A DNA stretch of 64,000 nucleotides from Chloroflexota bacterium. GTDB taxonomy: Bacteria; Chloroflexota; UBA11872. How positions within the stretch are numbered: the first letter of the stretch is position 1; every line of letters starts with the position of its first letter. The notes beneath the pieces were generated by a model, which saw only the letters and a list, made by a program, of their open reading frames with translations, was not told the DNA's origin and ran no database searches. Below are positions 16,601 to 26,596 of this stretch, one piece after another. A program made the translations under genes and the position numbers. Where the stretch lies: assembly GCA_022824495.1 (NCBI GenBank), contig JAJDZU010000009.1, positions 62,001 through 126,000 of the forward strand, in the 5' to 3' direction.

Positions 16601-19021
16601 TCAGACTCGAGAAGGAGTGAGGCGGCGTAATGGCCGCCGCATCGTGCGTACCACGAGCTTCACGCGCACGCGCCGCCAAGCCTTGTCAACCATGCGTCGC
16701 TCCGAGCGTGAAATCTGTCGGCGGCCGTACGTCGCACGAACATACGTCTCCGCAACAACTTCGGGCGGGGCCGCCCGGCTGGAGGGTGATTCCACAGCGG
16801 GCGTCGGAAAAAGCTCCGCCGCCAATTGGCGGCCAAGTTCCGCTGGAGTAAACCCTTGGCCAACATTGTACCCCGCCCGCGCCGCCCACTTGACCATGCG
16901 CTCGTAGCGTCGGGTTACCGCTGAACGCGGGTTCTGAAGCACGTCGCGGACCAGCGAGCCAAGCAGATAGAGTACGGCCAGCATGATGAGGGTGCCTCCA
17001 GTCACAATCAGCGCGAGAATCGCTCCCCCGAGGCTCCCCAGGAACTCTTGAACCGGATTGAGGTCGTCAGTCGGCGCCAACGGTTGAAAGTTCGCCGAGT
17101 CCAGCTCGTCGAGTTCGTCGAGAAACTCATCGACCATTGAAAGGTCGGCGGCGTCCGGGTTTAAGGTGCCGCCGCCGTCCACGCCTTCGGTAGCCCCGCC
17201 GCGCACTTCCGGCGCTCTGAATCCTGACGGTTCAAAGAGCACCCATCCGTACGTGGGGAAATACACCTCCACCCAGGTGTGCGCGTCGCTCGGATTCACG
17301 ATGTAGCGCTGCGTCACCGGATCAAATACTCCCTGGGCATAGCCAGCGGCCACGCGCGCCGGTATCCCCATGGCTCTCACCAGTACGGCCATGCTCGAGG
17401 CGATCAACGTGGAGTGCCCGCGACGAAGGTCAAATAGAAAGTAGTCGGTCGCGTCCCGGTCTGGCGGCAGCGGCTCCGTGTCCTGGGCAAATGGAAATCG
17501 GCGCATGAAAAACTCGGTGGCGCGGGCGCGGTCGAGTGCCGTGTCACCCGTATCCGCCAGTCGCGCGGCAAACTCAAGGACGCGGGGTGGTAAGTCGGGC
17601 AGCTCGAGATAGCGTTCGGCCCACGCCGGGTACGTCGTTGGCGCTTCCCGCAACTGCTGGGTCGTCGCGGCTGCAAGCGTCGAATCCACGGAATACACCA
17701 GCCGTTGCCCAACGCGTCTCGTGGCCCGGATCGATGCGTAGTCGTCTACCACCACCTCGCGCTCGGCCACCTGGATCTGATACGGGCGATTGAGACGCAG
17801 AGCATCACCTGGCGCGAACAGGATTGCTGAATTCGACTCCAGAATCTCGATGTTGGAGCGCGACGCAAGCCGCGACCGGAGGTTGATGCTCTCGGTCAGA
17901 GGTTCGTTGGCTCTGCGTCCTTCGAGCATCCGCATGGTGCTGCGCCAGCCTTGGCCGGTATAGGTATCGAAAGTCTGACCCCGCCAATACGACGGAACCG
18001 TACTTTCGATGATCAGCGTCTCCTTGCGCGCAAACGGTTGCGGTCCGGAGAGCGCGAGCGTTTCGCGTCCGGCCAGGGTGGAGCCCGAAGGATTGGTGAC
18101 ACCCCCAAACACGCGCTGAATGCCCGCTTCAACGTTGCCCCATCCATCGCCCATATACGTCCAGAACGCTTCGGCGAGTGGGTTTCCTCCAGCGCGCGGA
18201 AGGATCAGCGCCAGGAACACCACAACCGTGATAAGGAGTGCGCTCACGATCAGGACGGTGGGACCAAGCTCCTCCGAGAAGTCGGTATGCGTGTCTTCCC
18301 ACCTGGCTTCCAGCGAGGCCAGCCGCGTGTGCACGGTCAGGGCCAGTGCCGCGATAAGGAAGATTGCGAATGGCGGCCAGTCGGGACCGATGTACGTAAT
18401 GTTCACGGCAATTGCCAGCGTGCCCGGCGCGATTGCCAGATAGGCGTTGCGAAGGCGAAACGCCGCCCAGGCCGCCGTGAATCCCATGCCCCAGGCCGCC
18501 ATGGTCATCCAGAACAGGAACACCACGTTGTCCCGGCTCACCTGGAACGCAAATGCGGCCTGGAACCACGACTCAAGGCGGAAGAAGAGATCCTGAAACA
18601 GTCCGGCGCTCTCGCCCACCGCCGTCGCCAGCGGCTGTTCACGCACAAGGTTGCCGGCTTGTCGCAATTGCACCCACTCCACGGTGTCCCCAAACAGCAG
18701 AACGAAGTTTCGAACGGCGTCAAGCGGACCTGGAAACGCTTCCGAGGCCACGACGTATGCCACGGCCAGATCGCTGATCATTCCGATCAGGATGATCGAT
18801 CGAGACGACAGGCGACTGCGTGACAGCGTGAATCCAAAGACGATGGCCACGACCGCGACCGAAAGCAGCACCTCCGTCCCCGGAGCCCAGCCGACCGCGT
18901 GGATACTGATCAATGGGGCCAGCGTGGCTGTCCCAACCAGGATCAGCGGCAGCCAGGCCGTACGCGGGAGCTGCAAAGCTCGGGCCAGCGGCCGGGGGCG
19001 GCTCGCAACGCTGGCGGTCAC
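16601..19021 (-). CDS. Transglutaminase-like (TgpA/DUF3488) membrane protein lacking the catalytic Cys
   Basis: Protein of 806 residues: about seven N-terminal membrane helices (roughly residues 25-275), an extracytoplasmic region, a transglutaminase-core domain (about 470-610), another membrane helix near 655-680 and a C-terminal DUF4129-like tail. The core shows GIPARVAAGYAQG and DAHTWVEVYFPTYGWVLFEPSG with His581, but the position of the catalytic Cys reads GHSTLIASSM, so residue 537 is Ser. Such proteins normally pair with DUF58 and MoxR proteins. The DUF58 gene sits 7 bases upstream; no MoxR ATPase is seen here. Confidence 0.88.
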   Translation of the reverse strand: MTASVASRPRPLARALQLPRTAWLPLILVGTATLAPLISIHAVGWAPGTEVLLSVAVVAIVFGFTLSRSRLSSRSIILIGMISDLAVAYVVASEAFPGPLDAVRNFVLLFGDTVEWVQLRQAGNLVREQPLATAVGESAGLFQDLFFRLESWFQAAFAFQVSRDNVVFLFWMTMAAWGMGFTAAWAAFRLRNAYLAIAPGTLAIAVNITYIGPDWPPFAIFLIAALALTVHTRLASLEARWEDTHTDFSEELGPTVLIVSALLITVVVFLALILPRAGGNPLAEAFWTYMGDGWGNVEAGIQRVFGGVTNPSGSTLAGRETLALSGPQPFARKETLIIESTVPSYWRGQTFDTYTGQGWRSTMRMLEGRRANEPLTESINLRSRLASRSNIEILESNSAILFAPGDALRLNRPYQIQVAEREVVVDDYASIRATRRVGQRLVYSVDSTLAAATTQQLREAPTTYPAWAERYLELPDLPPRVLEFAARLADTGDTALDRARATEFFMRRFPFAQDTEPLPPDRDATDYFLFDLRRGHSTLIASSMAVLVRAMGIPARVAAGYAQGVFDPVTQRYIVNPSDAHTWVEVYFPTYGWVLFEPSGFRAPEVRGGATEGVDGGGTLNPDAADLSMVDEFLDELDELDSANFQPLAPTDDLNPVQEFLGSLGGAILALIVTGGTLIMLAVLYLLGSLVRDVLQNPRSAVTRRYERMVKWAARAGYNVGQGFTPAELGRQLAAELFPTPAVESPSSRAAPPEVVAETYVRATYGRRQISRSERRMVDKAWRRVRVKLVVRTMRRPLRRLTPSRV

Positions 19022-19028
19022 GCCGCGC

Positions 19029-20312
19029 TCACGCCGGCGCCAGCGTCACGGGGCGCCGCTGGGTGCGTTCAATCTCGGCGAAGTTCTGACCGTCGGCCTT
19101 AAGCAGTTCAAAACGCATGCCCTGCTCAACGCCCACGAATCCGATTCCAGCGGCGGCTGCCGCCGGTCGCAGACTCGCATTCGATTCGCTGGGCCCGAAC
19201 GTTGCAGCGTCAATCGCGACTGCCAGTGGGTAAATCGCGCGGTGGCCGAGTTGAGTCAGGCTCGTAAGCCATCGTGCGTCGGCTGAGGGCGTAATCGCCA
19301 CGAGGCTCGTACCGCGACCCAGCCCGGCCGCGCTGGCGGAAAGAAACTCGTGAAAGGGCGCCGTGCCAGTGGCCTGAACGACCGCCAGCGTCTCCAGGAT
19401 GCGCCACAGCTGCTTCAGCCCCTTCTGAGGCTCGATCAAGTGCCGCCCCTGCCGGCTCAGGGCAACAAAGCCAACCGCTTTGTTGTCGCGCACGAATTGA
19501 TGGGCCAACGACGAGACTATCTTGACGCCGTATTCCTCCGTGGACTCATCGCCGTAGCCGGCCTGAACGTCCCGATGCAGGTCTAGAGCTATCCAGAGAT
19601 TGGCCGTGGGCTCCAGATCAAATTCCTTGACCAGCAATTGCGACCTGCGCGCGCTGGAAAGCCAGTGAATTCGCTTGAGTGGATCGCCAGGTTGAAACTC
19701 TCTAATCCCGCCGGCGTCTGACGTCACCTGGTGCGTGCGTATAGACGATCGCGAGGTGCCCACCATCGAGCCGGCTGGAATCTCGACGTCCGCCATGATC
19801 GATATAGGGGGATACACCACAATCGTCGTGCGTACGTCAATCCGACGCTCCGAGGAGAAGATTCCGAATGGGTCGCCAACGCGTAGGTCCGTCGGTCCGA
19901 GCCCATAGAGTCCGCGGCGTTCCGCCAGACCTCGTGAGATCCAGCGCTTTCGCTGTCGTGGACCGAGGCTCTCAGCGACGGACGCCTGATAGCCGGGCAA
20001 TTCCGAATGGTCATCCACTTCCACAAGCAGAATCGGCAGGCGGCTCCTATTGACGAGTTCGAAGTCCTCCTGGACTTCGTCGCCAACAGTGATCTGGTGT
20101 CCGCGAAGTCGTCGACGCAGTGCCAACGACCGCGCGGCATTGCGAGTCCAAACGTAGGAGAGAAGCACAAGGCCGCCCAGCGCATAGAGCAGCCAATAGG
20201 CAATGGGCGACGTCGTAACCATGGCCGCCACCAGCAATACGCCCAAAAGGACTACGATGGCCGGTCGCTCAAGGCTGACTGACGAACCGGTCTCGGACGG
20301 TGCGCTTGACAC
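19029..20312 (-). CDS. DUF58 domain-containing membrane protein
   Basis: Protein of 427 residues with GTG start. Two membrane helices near the N-terminus (AIVVLLGVLLVAAMVTTSPIAYWLLYALGGLVLLSYV) precede a beta-rich stretch and the DUF58 core (IREFQPGDPLKRIHWLSSARRSQLLVKEFDLEPTANLWIALDL), which resembles a von Willebrand A-like fold. DUF58 proteins usually act with MoxR ATPases and transglutaminase-like proteins, possibly in envelope or metal-cofactor assembly; this is known only loosely. It is the first gene of a five-gene minus-strand operon. Confidence 0.9.
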   Translation of the reverse strand: MSSAPSETGSSVSLERPAIVVLLGVLLVAAMVTTSPIAYWLLYALGGLVLLSYVWTRNAARSLALRRRLRGHQITVGDEVQEDFELVNRSRLPILLVEVDDHSELPGYQASVAESLGPRQRKRWISRGLAERRGLYGLGPTDLRVGDPFGIFSSERRIDVRTTIVVYPPISIMADVEIPAGSMVGTSRSSIRTHQVTSDAGGIREFQPGDPLKRIHWLSSARRSQLLVKEFDLEPTANLWIALDLHRDVQAGYGDESTEEYGVKIVSSLAHQFVRDNKAVGFVALSRQGRHLIEPQKGLKQLWRILETLAVVQATGTAPFHEFLSASAAGLGRGTSLVAITPSADARWLTSLTQLGHRAIYPLAVAIDAATFGPSESNASLRPAAAAAGIGFVGVEQGMRFELLKADGQNFAEIERTQRRPVTLAPA

Positions 20313-20334
20313 TGGGCCTCCACCGCCCGAATGA

Positions 20335-20358
20335 GCACCCGGCTCCGAGCCCGGGTGC
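20335..20358. terminator. Hairpin between chrA and the DUF58 operon
   Basis: An 8-base perfect stem, GCACCCGG pairing with CCGGGTGC, with an 8-base loop. It lies in the 172-base spacer between the 3' end of chrA (20485) and the DUF58 start (20312), both minus strand. No T-tract follows on either strand, so it could end the chrA transcript in a Rho-assisted way or act in the leader of the DUF58 operon. Confidence 0.35.
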
Positions 20359-20484
20359 CTCGTCCACGCTGCCTACAGTATGCGCGGAACCGGTCGCGCT
20401 CGGCTAGAGCCTTGGCCGTCGAGAGTTCGGAGGACTGGCCAGGATCCCCATGTGCCGAGCGGCCGTCGGAACTGCACGGTTCAA

Positions 20485-21684
<1,200 letters not shown>

Positions 21685-21697
21685 TAAGCTCTATGTC

Positions 21698-22252
21698 ATG
21701 AACCTGTGGAACTCTGCCTTACGACGGCGCCCGGCGTCCGTGATCGCGCTAGTGCTCGTCCTGTCGCTTGGACTGGCGGCCATGACGTGCGACGGAACTG
21801 TCGAGCCCCTCGCCACGCCCACCCCCGACCCCGAGCTCAAATTCGAGATTCAGACGGAGGAAGTCGGCCCCAGCCGCACGAACGTGATTCTGCTGGCGAC
21901 CAATATCGGTCAAACCGACGTCCTGGTCGAAACCTCCCTGACGCTCGCGGAAAATGCGGGATCGGACCGGGACTACAGTCCAACCACCCGCGCGAAGATC
22001 ACGAACGAAGGCGGCCGGGAAGTAGGCGGCGGTGCTCGCGAAACCAAGACGCTGACCTGGGTTCCCGAACGCCTGCGGGCCGGCGTCACGCTGCGCTGGG
22101 AGTCGGCCCTTCGCTGCCTCGTCCACGAACCCGTGCGGGTCTCAGCGCGAATATCCTCCGTCGAAGTTGGCAACGTCCGCGAGGCGTACTTTGACGATCT
22201 GACCAAGGATGCCGAAGTAACCTGCCTGCCCCCGCGCCAACCGGGAACCTAG
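21698..22252 (+). CDS. Hypothetical secreted protein
   Basis: Protein of 184 residues I do not recognise. The N-terminus is a good export signal (basic RRRP, hydrophobic VIALVLVLSLGLAAM) followed by a Cys in AMTCDGT, which may be a weak lipoprotein site because the usual small residue before Cys is Thr. After a Pro/Thr-rich linker (ATPTPDPE) comes a beta-rich domain with an alternating pattern like an Ig-fold or conserved-repeat domain, with two further Cys that could form a disulfide. It is divergent from chrA and its last four bases overlap the convergent metallo-hydrolase gene. Confidence 0.6.
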   Translation: MNLWNSALRRRPASVIALVLVLSLGLAAMTCDGTVEPLATPTPDPELKFEIQTEEVGPSRTNVILLATNIGQTDVLVETSLTLAENAGSDRDYSPTTRAKITNEGGREVGGGARETKTLTWVPERLRAGVTLRWESALRCLVHEPVRVSARISSVEVGNVREAYFDDLTKDAEVTCLPPRQPGT

Positions 22253-22965
22253 CCGCCCGGCACCGCCGGCACCACGACTTCGGGCAGCGCCGGGAGCTCC
22301 TCCGGCCGCAGCGCTATCTCGGTCTCCGCCACCCGCCGCACCTCGCGGCCAACTAGGAATCCGGTCTCGTTCAGCGGAGCCGTGGGATGACCCGGTAAGC
22401 GCGGCGTCCGGTAGTGCATCGGAATCGCGATCGCGGGCCCAATCTCATCCATCGTCGCGCCTGCCGTCTCGCCGTCGATCGTGAAGAAACCACCCACCGG
22501 GATCAGCAGTACCTGGTGTCCGCGGCACTGCGCCAGCAGATTCGTATCCAACCGGTGCCCCAGGTCCCCCAGGTGCAGCAGGCGTAGCCCGCCCACCTCA
22601 AACGACATGAACGCTGTACGTCCGCGCTCCCGGCCTTGCGATTCGTCGTGATACGCCCCGCCGATCATGCTCAGCGTCACGTCCCCCACAGTCACCGTGC
22701 CCGGATGCCAGCCGCTGTCCGAGATGCCCCGCACGACCTTCGGCGTCCCCGGCGCCAGCCCCACGTTGTTGTGATCGGCGTGCTCGTGGCTGACCGCGAC
22801 TAGGTCAATCGGCGGCAAGTCAGGCACTGGATACCCGAGTTCCACGTTAAACGGGTCCAGCAGCACCTGCACCCCGCCGGGACTGCTCAGCAGAAACGTC
22901 GCGTGACCCAGCCAGCGCAGCCGCGTCGCCTGGTCGCCGGATTGGGCAGAAAGTTCAGAGTTCAC
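22249..22965 (-). CDS. MBL-fold metal-dependent hydrolase (UlaG-like)
   Basis: Metallo-beta-lactamase fold protein of 238 residues. WLGHATFLLSS at the N-terminus, the metal motif AVSHEHADHNN (HxHxDH), LLHLGDLGHRLD and the C-terminal IPMHYRTP are typical of the UlaG-like group (beta-lactamase superfamily 2). The GTG at 22965 is chosen since it begins just before the conserved region and overlaps recR by 11 bases. Substrate unknown; relatives include lactonases, phosphodiesterases and N-acyl-phosphatidylethanolamine-type hydrolases. Co-transcription with the dnaX-ybaB-recR block is likely. Confidence 0.87.
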   Translation of the reverse strand: MNSELSAQSGDQATRLRWLGHATFLLSSPGGVQVLLDPFNVELGYPVPDLPPIDLVAVSHEHADHNNVGLAPGTPKVVRGISDSGWHPGTVTVGDVTLSMIGGAYHDESQGRERGRTAFMSFEVGGLRLLHLGDLGHRLDTNLLAQCRGHQVLLIPVGGFFTIDGETAGATMDEIGPAIAIPMHYRTPRLPGHPTAPLNETGFLVGREVRRVAETEIALRPEELPALPEVVVPAVPGG

Positions 22966-23557
22966 GCCGACCCTCCAGTGCCTGCGCGATCGTTGCGGCG
23001 TCAACGTACTCAATGTCGCCGCCCGTCGCGAGTCCACGCGCCAGTCGAGTAACCCGCACGCCAAGGTCGCCAAGCCGCTGCCGGATCTCCATCGCCGTGG
23101 CATCGCCCTCGATCGTCGCGTTGGTCGCAATCACCACCTCGCCGATCCGCTCGCGCCCCGCCCGCCGCACCAGCAGATCGATCGTCAGGTCGTCCGGCCC
23201 GATTCCCTCCAGCGGCGAAATCGCTCCGTGCAGCACGTGATACAGCCCATTGAATCCACCCGAATTCTCAACCGCCACCAAGTCCAGAGGATCTTCTACC
23301 ACGCAAAGCAACGCCGTATTCCGCGTCGGGTCCTGGCAGATCGCGCACGGGTTGCTGTCCGCGAAATTTCGGCAGCGCTCGCACGTCTGGATCCCCTCGT
23401 GCAGCGCCTCAATCGCCGTCCCCAACGTGCGCGCCTGCCCTGACGATCCGCGCAGCAGGAAGAACGCCAGCCGCTGCGCCGTCTTCGGCCCCACCGTCGG
23501 CAGTCGCGTCAACTCCTCGATTAGCCGCGTGACCGCGTGGGGCAGCGCGTCCGCCAC
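22955..23557 (-). CDS. recR: Recombination mediator protein RecR
   Basis: DNA repair protein of 200 residues that helps RecF/RecO load RecA at gaps. The helix-hairpin-helix region (LPTVGPKTAQRLAFFLL), the four-Cys zinc finger (CERCRNFADSNPCAICQD), the Toprim core (LLCVVEDPLDLVAVENSGGFNGLYHVL) and the C-terminal VTRLARGLATGGDIEYVD are all present. The start is a GTG three bases after the ybaB stop. The dnaX-ybaB-recR order is conserved across bacteria. Confidence 0.97.
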   Translation of the reverse strand: MADALPHAVTRLIEELTRLPTVGPKTAQRLAFFLLRGSSGQARTLGTAIEALHEGIQTCERCRNFADSNPCAICQDPTRNTALLCVVEDPLDLVAVENSGGFNGLYHVLHGAISPLEGIGPDDLTIDLLVRRAGRERIGEVVIATNATIEGDATAMEIRQRLGDLGVRVTRLARGLATGGDIEYVDAATIAQALEGRREL

Positions 23558-23560
23558 GCG

Positions 23561-23857
23561 CTAGCCCAGGCCCGGAATCTTCAGCCCGCCGGTCAGCCCG
23601 CCCAGTTTGCTCTTGGCCAGTTCCTGCGACTGCTCCATGGCATCGTTCACGGCCACCAGGATCATTTCGGACAGAAACTCCGCGTCCTCCGGATCGATCA
23701 CAGCTGAATCGATGTCAATCGACACCACCCGCTGATCCCCGGTGGCAACCACCCTGACCGCGCCGCCGCCCGCCGTGGCCTCCACCGTCATCTGCTTCAG
23801 TTCGTCCTGAACCTTCTCCATCTGCTTCTGGAACTGCCGGAACATCTTCATCGACAT
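23561..23857 (-). CDS. ybaB: YbaB/EbfC nucleoid-associated protein
   Basis: DNA-binding protein of 98 residues, forming dimers. The N-terminal helix (FRQFQKQMEKVQDELKQMTVEATAGGGAV) and the conserved VIDPEDAEFLSEMILVAVNDAMEQSQELA identify the family. A strong ribosome-binding site, GGGAGG, lies 8 bases before the ATG at the end of dnaX. The short C-terminus is Gly-rich. Its role is in nucleoid organisation and possibly in recombination with RecR. Confidence 0.96.
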   Translation of the reverse strand: MSMKMFRQFQKQMEKVQDELKQMTVEATAGGGAVRVVATGDQRVVSIDIDSAVIDPEDAEFLSEMILVAVNDAMEQSQELAKSKLGGLTGGLKIPGLG

Positions 23858-23860
23858 GCG

Positions 23861-25501
23861 TCAACCTCCCGTGGCGGAACTGTCTGAGATCGGTTTGGCT
23901 CCATACTCGCGCATTGCGACGCGTACGACCGGATCGTCATTGTGAGCCGGCCCGGTCGATGGGCGTGTCGTTGGCGCCATTGTGCCCCGCTGCTCGTTCT
24001 GAATCTGAACCGGATGGCCCAGCACCTGCGACAGGGCCCGTGCGACTTGCCGAAGCGCATCGGGCCTCTGTACCCGGTCGAACAGGAAGCCACTGCGGTA
24101 GCCTAGGGTCACGGTGCCGTCCGAATAGGCGATCACCTCGGCTTCGCCAACGTACGGCGCGATCTCGCGCGACTCCTGGCGGATCACCGAAACCCACGCG
24201 TCCTTGCAGGCGGCAATCGAGGCCGCCGTGATTTCGCCATCCGCCGCGCTCACGGGTTGCGGTGCCGGCGGCCGGGCAACGTCCGTGGCCGGTGCTTTGG
24301 CGGCGGGCGCGGGCTGTGGCAGTGCGGCCGGCGCGCTAACCGGCTGCCGGGTTGCCTGGGCCTGTGCGGCGGTCACCGCCGGCGTTGAAGTCTCCGTAAT
24401 CGCCAGTACCGCCCGCGCGAACGCCAGTTCCAACTCCAGCGTCGCGTCCACCCCTGTCCGTGACGGCGGGTCCGGCTCCGCGAACACTTCCAGCGTGCGC
24501 ACGATGTCGCGCAGGCTCGAATTCTCCGTGCGCCGCGTCAACTCGAACGCCTCGTCCTCCGTCAGGTGGCCGACGGACGTCGATTCGCGTGAAGTCTTCA
24601 GAATCAGGATGTCCCGCAGGATGTCGATAATCTGCTGTCGCAGCGTGTTCGGGCTTGTGCCGTCTTCGATTGCGCGTTCGATCGCCTGCAGTCCTGACGC
24701 CGCGTCGCCGTCCATCAGGTGGCCGAGCAGTTGGATCACCGCGTCGCGCCCCGTCAGCCCCAGCATTGAGTTCACGGCATCCGCGGTGGCCTCGTTATCG
24801 CTATAGGCCAGCGCCTGGTCCAGCAAGCTCACCGCGTCCCGCGCGCTGCCGCCGGCGTTGCGAGCCAGCGTATGTAGTGCAGCCTCCTCGATCTCGGCGC
24901 CCTCGGTCTCGGCAATGCTGCGCAGCTGAGCGGTCAGCTCCAGCACGCCGATGCGACGGAATGTCAGGTGCTGCGTCCGCGACCGGATTGTCGCCGGGAC
25001 CCGGTGCGGCTCCGTCGTCGCTAGCACGAAAAGCGTCTGTGGCGGCGGCTCCTCCAGCGTCTTCAGCAGCGCGTCCTTGGCCGGCGCTGAAAGCTGGTGA
25101 ACCTCGTCGATGATGTATACGCGATAGCGCCCCGCCCCTGGCGCAAACTGCGTCAGCTCCCGGATCTCCCGGATATCGTCGATTCCCCGGTGCGAGGCCG
25201 CGTCCATCTCGATCAGGTCCAGGAACGACCCGTTCGCGACGGCCTGGCAGTGCTCGCAGCTGCCGCACGTCTCCGCCTGGATACCCTCCAGGCAATTCAC
25301 CGCCTTCGCCAGCAGCCGCGCCGCCGTAGTCTTGCCTGTGCCTCGTTCGCCGGAGAACAGGTACGCATGACTCAGCCGATTGTGCACCAGAGCGTTCTGC
25401 AGCGTCCGCACCACGTGTTCCTGGCCAATTAGCTCGTCGAACCGCTGCGGGCGGTAGCGGTTATACAGCGCTTGGAACGATGGCGGACGCGACGCGGCCA
25501 C
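23861..25501 (-). CDS. dnaX: DNA polymerase III subunit gamma/tau
   Basis: Clamp-loader ATPase. After the conserved FQALYNRYRPQRFDELIGQEHVV come the Walker A motif GERGTGKTTAARLL, the zinc-finger CGSCEHC, Walker B YIIDEVHQLS and the SRC-type ATTEPHRVPATIRSR. The C-terminal third has an Ala/Pro-rich linker and a domain for polymerase contact (SVIRQESREIAPYVGEAEVIAYSD). An ATG at 25531 exists, but GTG 25501 is preferred because GGGAGG lies 5 bases upstream of it. An SRP RNA gene ends about 45 bases upstream on the same strand. Confidence 0.96.
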   Translation of the reverse strand: MAASRPPSFQALYNRYRPQRFDELIGQEHVVRTLQNALVHNRLSHAYLFSGERGTGKTTAARLLAKAVNCLEGIQAETCGSCEHCQAVANGSFLDLIEMDAASHRGIDDIREIRELTQFAPGAGRYRVYIIDEVHQLSAPAKDALLKTLEEPPPQTLFVLATTEPHRVPATIRSRTQHLTFRRIGVLELTAQLRSIAETEGAEIEEAALHTLARNAGGSARDAVSLLDQALAYSDNEATADAVNSMLGLTGRDAVIQLLGHLMDGDAASGLQAIERAIEDGTSPNTLRQQIIDILRDILILKTSRESTSVGHLTEDEAFELTRRTENSSLRDIVRTLEVFAEPDPPSRTGVDATLELELAFARAVLAITETSTPAVTAAQAQATRQPVSAPAALPQPAPAAKAPATDVARPPAPQPVSAADGEITAASIAACKDAWVSVIRQESREIAPYVGEAEVIAYSDGTVTLGYRSGFLFDRVQRPDALRQVARALSQVLGHPVQIQNEQRGTMAPTTRPSTGPAHNDDPVVRVAMREYGAKPISDSSATGG

Positions 25502-25545
25502 GGAAGCCTCCCGGCATGACGGCAGCGTCATGATAGAGATAGAGG

Positions 25546-25809
25546 CCGCGCACCCGCCGTCGAACCCACCAGCAACGCCTTACCGACGGGCCGCGGCTCC
25601 GGCCAGGTGGACTCGCGGCGCCCGAAGGGGGCTTCGTACCGCTGCTTCCTCTCGGACCTGACGGGGTTGGAAGGCCTTCGTCGCACGAGGCCCGGCGTTC
25701 AATACCGAGCGTCGACGGCAGACACGTTGCGGAGGGACCTCGGGCGGGGATTCAGCCCGCTATAGCGGATTGCGGCTCAAGGGCACCGCTAGCTCCCCAC
25801 CTAGCGCGG
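25546..25809 (-). ncRNA. ffs: Signal recognition particle RNA, bacterial large type
   Basis: Read on the minus strand, 25662-25642 is GTCAGGTCCGAGAGGAAGCAG, the conserved Ffh-binding S-domain loop with a GAGA tetraloop in place of the common GGAA. The 5' part (GCTAGGTGGGGAGCTAGCGG, from about 25806) matches the Alu-domain start of large Gram-positive-type SRP RNAs, and the segments CGCAATCCGCTATAGCGGG and CACCTGG follow as expected. The proposed 5' CCGCGC pairs with GCGCGG at 25551-25546, giving about 264 nt. It lies directly upstream of dnaX, as in Bacillus. End positions are estimated. Confidence 0.9.
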
Positions 25810-26596
25810 TCTCGTTTCGATACTGGCACGCCCCTCTCCCCTGGTCAACGCGCAACTCCCGTTCGTGGCGGCCCGCTTCGAACTACTACCGAACGCCAAC
25901 ATCCAAGCCTTTCTTTCGGTCCCCGCTCGCCAGTAAACTCGTCCAGGGCATTTCAACAGCCCGCCCCGTTAGCTCCAATCCTTCGGCGCCGCTCACCGCG
26001 ACTCGCTGTATCAGGAATCTGTCGAAGCCCGCGACGCCGCTCCAATCGGTCTTGAAGCGGCACGTACCGCTACGCTACCCGTCGGGACGCATCCTGGTCG
26101 CGCCTGAATGAACCACCCGGCCTCCTAGACGATCTACAGCGCCAACACCATTAGAGCCACCGGCTCGTCAAGTAGACCCACGAAGCCCACCAGGGCCGCC
26201 ACGACTCGCCTGGTCGACGTTCCCTGCCCGCGCGTTGCAGTCAACCGTTCCAGCGACACAAAGGCCAGCACACAGCGTGGACGCCAGAAACTCGCCGGCG
26301 CTGCCTCAATCTCCGCCGCCCACGGCAAGCTCACGTTCGGCAAGCAGCCGTCGGCCAGGGAGGATCGCAACCCGGCCGCGGTCGTAACTTCCGAGACCAC
26401 GATCAGTCCCAACCGCCGCCAGTGCTGCCAACTCCAGGCTCAGATGCACAAGGCCCGGAACCACAGACGGATCAACGGTCGGCCGGAAGCGCCCTCCGAG
26501 TCACGGCAGCCCCGTCGCTGCGCAGGACGGAACGCCTCGCAAGAGCTGGCGATGCTGGAAAACAAGGCTAGGTCTCGACTCTCCGCGCCGTACGGG
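25810..26596. other. 787-base stretch without a recognised gene
   Basis: Between the SRP RNA 5' end and the TPR protein gene. Short open frames occur (for example 26134-26412, minus), but none has family-like sequence, a clear ribosome-binding site or normal codon preference that I can see. No tRNA, riboswitch or repeat is evident. It may hold the promoters of the SRP RNA and decayed sequence, or an RNA I do not recognise. Confidence 0.5.

Noticed and set aside
25770-26111. 113-codon plus-strand frame
   Set aside because: Starts inside the 5' part of the SRP RNA and shows no protein-like features.
26134-26412. 92-codon minus-strand frame in the gene-free region
   Set aside because: No ribosome-binding site, no homology I can see, unusual composition; not supportable as a gene.
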